A stretch of DNA of 64,000 nucleotides, taken from contig JAFGCZ010000010.1 in NCBI GenBank assembly GCA_016932335.1, positions 33,181 to 97,180 on the forward strand. The letters are read 5' to 3'. The DNA is from Opitutales bacterium. GTDB taxonomy: Bacteria; Verrucomicrobiota; Verrucomicrobiia; Opitutales; Oceanipulchritudinaceae. The notes under the pieces were generated by a model. That model made no database searches, was not told the origin of the DNA, and saw only the letters and a list, made by a program, of their open reading frames with translations. Made by a program: the position numbers and the translations under genes. Position 1 is the stretch's first letter. Every line of letters begins with the position of its first letter. Of the stretch, positions 61,547-64,000 are shown one piece after another.

Positions 61547-62884
61547 ATGAGCGAGCAATCCGAGATTTTTTCATCTGTACCGGGCGGAGATTCCCCGGAA
61601 AAGCGTTCCGGACACCGGCCGCTTGCTGTAAGAATGCGCCCGCGTTCGTTGGATGAAGTTATGGGGCAGGATCATCTGGTGGGTAAGGATTGTCTGTTGC
61701 CGGCATTGATTCGTTCGGATAATTTCGGAAGTATCTTTCTCTATGGCCCTCCAGGCTGTGGGAAAACCACATTGGCTGAGGTTATTGCCCATGAAACCGG
61801 TAGTCGTTTTATTCGACTCAATGCGGTGCTTTCCAATGTTGCGGAGTTGAGGGATATTCTGCGCTATGCTCGCAATCGGCCCGAGGAACGAACCATTCTT
61901 TTTATTGATGAGATTCACCGCTTTAACAAGGCGCAGCAGGATCTGTTGCTGCCGGATGTTGAAGAGGGGAATATTCGCCTGATTGGAGCAACCACGCACA
62001 GCCCGGGGCACTATATCAACGCTCCGTTGCTTTCCCGCAGCCACCTCTTTCGATTGGAATCTGTTGGTGTGGATGCGGTGGTGGCGATTCTCCGGAATGC
62101 CTTGACCGATATGGAGCGCGGGCTGGGGGCTCGAGGAGTAACGGCTGATCGGGGCCGGTTGGTCGATATTGCCAAGCTGAGTGACGGTGATTTGCGCCGC
62201 GCGCTGAATACGCTGGAGACCATTGCACTGGCGGTGCCTATGGGCTCGGCCATAGAGCCGGACGATCTCAAACGCTACGCATCCGAACGACAAATTCGCT
62301 ACGATGCCAACGACGATGAGCATTACGACACGATTTCCGCTTTCATCAAGAGTGTGCGTGGCTGCGATCCGGATGCGGCGCTTTACTGGCTGGCTAAAAT
62401 GGTGGCGGGTGGAGAGGATCCCCGTTTTATTGCCCGGCGCCTGATTATTTTAGCCAGTGAAGACGTTGGCCTAGCTGACTCGCGAGGATTGCAGGTGGCT
62501 ACTGCCGCCTTTCAGGCGGTTGAGTGTGTAGGAATGCCCGAATGTCAATATGCCTTGGCTCATGCCACCGTGTTTTTGGCTTTGGCCCCGAAGAGTAATG
62601 CCGCAGGTGTTGCCTATTTTGCAGCAAAAGACTATCTGCAGAAGAACCCCCTGCAGCCTGTTCCACCAATGCTGCGCGATGCGCATTCCAAGACCGCCAA
62701 AAGTATGGGCAATGGCGCCGGTTACATCTATAGCCACGAATGCCCGGAAAATATCAGTGGTCAGGAATATATGGCCAATCCTCAGACTTTTTACCGGCCA
62801 AAGAACTCCGGCGCAGAGACCGCACTGGGAGAGCGTCTAGCCTATTGGAAATCACTCAAAGCAAAAATAGGTAAAGAGAAATAG
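61547..62884 (+). CDS. rarA: Replication-associated recombination protein RarA (MgsA)
   Basis: 445 residues from ATG 61547 (MSEQSEIFSS); a frame from 61433 adds 38 unlikely residues. AAA+ ATPase: PLAVRMRPRSLDEVMGQDHL, P-loop LYGPPGCGKTTLAEVIA, Walker B ILFIDEIHRFNKAQQD, sensor RLIGATTHSP (many relatives have TENP), and the C-terminal MgsA_C region (GGEDPRFIARRLIILASEDVG). Acts at stalled replication forks. Stands alone, divergent from thiD. Confidence 0.94.
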   Translation: MSEQSEIFSSVPGGDSPEKRSGHRPLAVRMRPRSLDEVMGQDHLVGKDCLLPALIRSDNFGSIFLYGPPGCGKTTLAEVIAHETGSRFIRLNAVLSNVAELRDILRYARNRPEERTILFIDEIHRFNKAQQDLLLPDVEEGNIRLIGATTHSPGHYINAPLLSRSHLFRLESVGVDAVVAILRNALTDMERGLGARGVTADRGRLVDIAKLSDGDLRRALNTLETIALAVPMGSAIEPDDLKRYASERQIRYDANDDEHYDTISAFIKSVRGCDPDAALYWLAKMVAGGEDPRFIARRLIILASEDVGLADSRGLQVATAAFQAVECVGMPECQYALAHATVFLALAPKSNAAGVAYFAAKDYLQKNPLQPVPPMLRDAHSKTAKSMGNGAGYIYSHECPENISGQEYMANPQTFYRPKNSGAETALGERLAYWKSLKAKIGKEK

Positions 62885-63304
62885 GAGGTTGGGGGTGTTG
62901 CTGCTCGAAAAAACCTTTCCGAAGCTCTCATACTGTATCTTTAAGAGGGTACCATACCGCTCATTGTCTTGGTTTATCAAAACCCTAGGATGGCCCAAAT
63001 TTTCTTAAATACTAGAGAAAATAAAGTAGCAAGAATCAGTATTCCTCGAGATACAAAACTCTTAAAATCAAGACTTAATGATCGCATTGGGAAGTTGCTT
63101 ACTGAAGGCAATCGGTAAAACATAAAATCGAATCCTTTAATATTGAACATTAATATTCTATTATAAACTAAGCGGTTGGTAAAAGATTTCGATTATTCTT
63201 TACTGTCATCAGGTTTTTATCTTTTTTAGTTACGTTAGTAACCAAACGGATTTACATATGGTAGTAGTCCTGTCTTTCCACTTACCTTATACCCCATTCT
63301 GCCC
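62885..63304. other. Long intergenic region with one possible small gene
   Basis: 420 bases, AT-rich in the second half. It holds a 42-codon open frame (62990-63118) and an inverted repeat AATATT-N7-AATATT near 63140-63156. No terminator with a T run is seen after rarA and no clear promoter for the Sel1 gene at 63305. Confidence 0.4.
62990..63118 (+). CDS. Possible small protein, 42 aa
   Basis: ATG at 62990 opens a frame ending at TAA 63116-63118 that reads MAQIFLNTRENKVARISIPR and goes on with KLLKSRLNDRIGKLL. The composition (amphipathic, basic, normal codon variety) is protein-like. The start lies inside TAGGATGG with no proper ribosome-binding site; a TTG at 62969 is an alternative start. 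It could be a real small gene or the remnant of a longer one. Confidence 0.3.
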   Translation: MAQIFLNTRENKVARISIPRDTKLLKSRLNDRIGKLLTEGNR

Positions 63305-64000
63305 ATGAAAACTCTTGGCAAGCTGTTTGTCTGTACTTCGCTGTGCTTGGCCGTAAGCAATGTATTAACTGCTCAAAATGATTCCCCGCTTGAAGCATCT
63401 GCAGAAGAGCTGATTGAGCGCTTTGCTCGTGGGGATTACGGCTACACCGGAGTGCCTGAGGGCGCGGTAACGATAGAAACGATACAGTCCCAGGCGGAGG
63501 CGGGCGATGCCTATGCCATGAAACTTTGGGGCGATGTGCTGATGAGCACAGCGGCAAGTTCTAAAGAGCAAAAGGAGGCCCGCTCCTTCTACAAAGCCGC
63601 CGCAAATAAAGGAGTGCCTTCAGCCGCACTGGCCTACGCCAAGGTGTTGGACCAAACCGAAGGCGAGAAGAAAGACGGCAAGGTGCGTGAGCACCTGCTC
63701 GAAGCTTCGGCTTTAGGCAGCGCAGAAGCCGACCGATTGCTGGCTGAGCTTTACCTGAAAGAAGGAACGTTGGAGTCCATTCAACAGGCGTGGGATTTGT
63801 ATTGCCGGGCGGCTGATCGCGAGGATGTAACCTCGTGTCTGGAAGTGGCCGCAGCTTATCGTAGTGGCCTCTGGCAGGGGATGGAACTGAATGTAGACAA
63901 AGGTAAATCCGTACATTACTACGAGGTGGCATCTTCCCGGCAGTGTGCGCAGGCCGCATATCAATTGGCCCTGCTTCTTTCCGCGGATGGCATTGATACA
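63305..64000 (+). CDS. Secreted Sel1-repeat protein, N-terminal 232 residues (runs off the right edge)
   Basis: Opens with ATG 63305 and a signal peptide (MKTLGKLFVCTSLCLAVSNVLTAQ), open to the end of the window. From residue 55 it shows Sel1/TPR-like repeats of 35-40 residues: IQSQAEAGDAYAMKLWGDVL, FYKAAANKGVPSAALAYAKV, LLEASALGSAEADRLLAELY, and YYEVASSRQCAQAAYQLALL. Such repeats build protein-binding solenoids in the periplasm. It is a full-frame relative of the broken Sel1 gene at 13161-13644, which has a similar signal peptide and repeats. Confidence 0.75.
   Translation, partial: MKTLGKLFVCTSLCLAVSNVLTAQNDSPLEASAEELIERFARGDYGYTGVPEGAVTIETIQSQAEAGDAYAMKLWGDVLMSTAASSKEQKEARSFYKAAANKGVPSAALAYAKVLDQTEGEKKDGKVREHLLEASALGSAEADRLLAELYLKEGTLESIQQAWDLYCRAADREDVTSCLEVAAAYRSGLWQGMELNVDKGKSVHYYEVASSRQCAQAAYQLALLLSADGIDT

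Noticed and set aside
1..64000. CRISPR arrays, tRNA or rRNA genes
   Set aside because: No regularly spaced repeat series and no cloverleaf-like or rRNA stretch was found by reading the intergenic regions; a tRNA scan could not be run.

Overview
The window looks like a chromosomal piece of a Gram-negative bacterium, most likely Verrucomicrobiota (Opitutia-like). This is inferred from gene content: a metK-ahcY pair, several lipoproteins, a CsgG/LpoB envelope operon, a secreted GH9 cellulase, an agarase-type glycosidase homologue, the order HIT-phoH-pgpH-ybeY-DUF502, and a ccsA/resB cytochrome c system. No rRNA or tRNA gene was seen, so the placement is tentative. Most host genes lack a Shine-Dalgarno site, while many genes of the mobile element have one.

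Bases 1-12980 are a Mu-like transposable element whose left end lies outside the window. It holds minus-strand cargo genes (two unknown proteins and a lipoprotein, ending in a terminator), a Cro/CI-type repressor divergent from a Ner-like protein across nested inverted repeats, four unknown early genes, a MuA-type transposase (triad apparently D-E-E), MuB, Gam, a GemA-like protein and a small winged-helix protein. It then passes directly to a MuF-type head protein fused to an ADP-ribosyltransferase, a small candidate immunity gene, a gpG-like protein, a HTH protein and an AT-rich DUF5677-like cargo gene. The last 44 bases of the toxin gene plus the immunity gene are repeated (about 96% identity by eye) at 12700-12980 behind a separate promoter. 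This orphan copy abuts a truncated host gene. No terminase, portal, major capsid or tail gene is present in the window.

Bases 13000-21800 hold a frameshifted Sel1-repeat pseudogene, a secreted beta-propeller protein, a secreted NagZ-like GH3 enzyme, the SAM-cycle pair metK-ahcY and uvrB. Bases 22062-27258 are a five-gene envelope operon: a COG3014-like lipoprotein, a YcfL-like lipoprotein, LpoB, a DUF6844-like secreted protein and a CsgG-like protein. Then come YitT, an epimerase-GH9-alcohol dehydrogenase operon, a COG2509 FAD protein, malQ, a small lipoprotein, tmk-holB, a SUI1-like factor, argA-resB-ccsA, a DUF2059 protein, gltX and glnS.

Bases 45980-61426 are mostly minus strand: a GH50-like protein that seems to have lost both catalytic glutamates, a secreted unknown, a DinG/Rad3-type helicase with an N-terminal PD-(D/E)XK nuclease domain, RecO-like, DUF502, ybeY, pgpH, phoH, HIT, yjbQ, folA, thyA, a short ComEC and thiD. 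The window closes with rarA, a possible 42-codon gene, and the start of a second Sel1-repeat protein.
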